The notes under the pieces: model-generated | What the model saw: only the letters and a program-made list of their open reading frames with translations | Told to the model about the DNA's origin: nothing | Databases searched by the model: none | Translations under genes and position numbers: made by a program | In this document: positions 7,201-8,374 of the stretch, one piece after another | How positions within the stretch are numbered: position 1 is the first letter of the stretch | Layout: every line of letters starts with the position of its first letter | From: Candidatus Phytoplasma phoenicium | GTDB taxonomy: Bacteria > Bacillota_I > Bacilli_A > Acholeplasmatales > Acholeplasmataceae | Reading direction: 5' to 3' | Assembly (NCBI RefSeq): GCF_001189415.1 | Contig: NZ_JPSQ01000066.1 | Span: 1-8,374, forward strand | DNA: 8,374 bases

Positions 7201-8373
7201 CGTTTAGTAGATGTAGCACAAGATAATATTATTACGCAAGAAGATTGCCAAAGTGATAAAAATATTTGGATTGAATCAATTATACAAGATGATAAAGAAA
7301 TTATCTTATTATCGGAACGTATTTTTGGTCGTTTTGCATCCGAAGATATTGTACATCCGCAAACACAAGAAATTATTGTTGTTAAAAATCAAATGATTAC
7401 AAAAGAAATCATCCCTTTTATTATTCAAGCAGGTATTACACAAGTGAAAATCCGTAGTGTTTTAACTTGTAATTGCGAACATGGTCTTTGTGTTAAATGT
7501 TATGGTTTAAATTTAGCAACAAATCAAAAAGTAGAAATTGGTGAAGCTGTCGGAGTTATTGCTGCACAATCTATAGGAGAACCAGGAACACAATTAACTA
7601 TGCGTACTTTTCATACTGGAGGTGTGTTAGCAGTTTCTGATATAACTCAAGGATTACCTAGGATCCAAGAATTGTTTGAAGCTCGTAAACCTAAAGGAAA
7701 AGCAATTATTAGCGAATGTGATGGTTTAGTAACAGAAGTAGAACATCATGGTTCAAAACCATTTATTATCATCACTTCTAACGAACAACCAACCCAAACA
7801 TATCATTATTCTCTTTATCCTAATATTGAAATTTTGGTTCAAGAGAATATGCAAGTAAAAGCAGGTCAAAAATTAACTACAGGTTCTATTGATTTAAAAG
7901 AATTATTAAGAGCTAGTGATGTTGAAGAGACACAAAAATATATTTTAGAAGAAGTACAAAAAGTTTATCAATCACAAAGTGTTAGTATTAGTGATAAACA
8001 TATAGAAATTATTATTAGACAAATGTTTAAACAAATTGTTATTATCGATGAAGGTGACACTCATTTATTACCAGGTTTAGAAGTTTCTATTAAAGAATTT
8101 AAAAAATCTAATGAACAAATGTTACGACAAAATAAAAGATTAGCAGCAGGAAGACCAGTTTTATTAGGAATTACTCGTTCGGCTTTGAAAAGTGATTCTT
8201 TACTTTCTGCAGCATCTTTCCAAGAAACAACTAAAATTTTAATTGATGCAGCGATTAAAAGTCAAGTAGATTATTTATATGGTTTAAAAGAAAATGTTAT
8301 TGTAGGCGGATTGATTCCTGCAGGAACAGGTATTTTAGATTCTATTTTCAAATATCCTTTACATGTTCAATAA
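4279..8373 (+). CDS. rpoC: DNA-directed RNA polymerase subunit beta' with an N-terminal extension
   Basis: This is the beta' subunit, carrying the catalytic magnesium site, clamp, bridge helix and trigger loop. It has 1364 residues from the TTG (1360 from the ATG at 4291), against about 1199 in B. subtilis. The excess is nearly all an N-terminal region of about 160 residues; the familiar core begins at Y161, before KIRLASP. Visible in order: zinc-1 cysteines C214, C216, C228 and C231; the sigma-binding clamp coiled coil (408-451); the rudder (452-466, divergent); [20 protein letters not shown]; catalytic NADFDGD (601-607) with D603, D605 and D607; SDSGARG; the bridge helix from HGARK (953-957); zinc-2 cysteines C990, C1064, C1071 and C1074; and the trigger loop with M1108, R1109 and H1112. 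There is no large insertion in the trigger loop. The C-terminus after IPAGTG is short, but the TAA at 8371-8373 shows it is complete. TTG is chosen because the Shine-Dalgarno is too far from the ATG, with low certainty. Confidence 0.98.
   Translation: [1364 protein letters not shown]
4309..4764 (+). other. beta' N-terminal extension with two alphaCTD-like modules
   Basis: Residues 11-64 (bases 4309-4470) resemble the C-terminal domain of the RNA polymerase alpha subunit: Leu-Glu-Asp-Leu, then an Arg (R19) at the place of E. coli alpha R265, then GINYLSDF, Thr and Leu. I count 9 identities over the first 33 positions against E. coli alpha from memory. Residues 68-122 (bases 4480-4644) look like a second, more diverged copy with the same hydrophobic spacing but Gly (G76) in place of that Arg. 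The alphaCTD GKKS turn is absent from module 1 (TQEF instead) and N268 is replaced by Glu, so DNA binding may be weakened. Residues 123-161 are a basic linker to the core. A generic helix-hairpin-helix fold is the alternative. Confidence 0.58.
4734..4743 (+). repeat. Ten-base poly-A run in the rpoC linker
   Basis: Ten consecutive A residues encode the Lys run just before the conserved beta' core begins. It is the longest homopolymer I noticed in the window. Loss of one A during transcription would lead to a TAG at 4781-4783, and gain of one A to a TAG at 4749-4751. Either slip would release the N-terminal extension as a free protein of about 155-166 residues. Confidence 0.9.
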
Positions 8374-8374
8374 A

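Noticed and set aside
8344..8373. Possible truncation of the rpoC C-terminus at the window edge
   Set aside because: The frame ends with a TAA at 8371-8373 after all conserved C-terminal motifs, so the gene is complete with a short tail.
25..8373. Use of TGA as a tryptophan codon (mycoplasma code)
   Set aside because: All tryptophans checked are TGG and all three genes read through without in-frame TGA, which fits the standard bacterial code of phytoplasmas and Acholeplasma.

Overview
The window is a ribosomal-protein/RNA polymerase operon segment from a very AT-rich bacterium. It holds three complete plus-strand genes: rplL (ribosomal protein bL12), rpoB (RNA polymerase beta) and rpoC (RNA polymerase beta'). 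The protein style, the heavy A/T codon preference, the use of TGG (never TGA) for tryptophan, and the Firmicutes-like beta' without the proteobacterial trigger-loop insertion all point to an Acholeplasmatales mollicute. A phytoplasma ('Candidatus Phytoplasma') is most likely. Two lines counted by hand gave 25% and 32% G+C. The assignment rests on remembered family sequences, not on a search.

Layout: positions 1-24 hold only the leader and Shine-Dalgarno of rplL. rplL runs 25-417. The 103-base gap 418-520 contains a perfect 11-bp inverted repeat followed by a U-rich tract, which looks like a terminator or partial attenuator, and then the rpoB ribosome-binding site. rpoB runs 521-4267. Eleven bases separate it from the rpoC TTG start at 4279 (23 bases if the ATG at 4291 is used). 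rpoC ends with TAA at 8371-8373, one base before the window edge. There is no convincing minus-strand gene, mobile element, tRNA or CRISPR.

How the genes work together: bL12 forms the ribosomal stalk that recruits translation GTPases, and beta and beta' form the catalytic body of RNA polymerase. The hairpin between rplL and rpoB sits where many bacteria lower polymerase expression relative to the more abundant L12.

What stands out: the catalytic core is intact, but this polymerase departs from the bacterial consensus at several sites. The main one is that beta' has an extra ~160-residue N-terminal region before its normal beginning. That region reads as two tandem modules resembling the C-terminal domain of the alpha subunit (alphaCTD), with a 10-base poly-A run in the linker to the core. 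Beta also has a duplicated small module in its lobe insertion, a natural set of substitutions in the rifampicin pocket, and a rewritten [8 protein letters not shown]-type motif. Beta' has lost the usual rudder sequence and has an altered bridge-helix N-terminal hinge. bL12 has lost the GLGL motif of its C-terminal domain.
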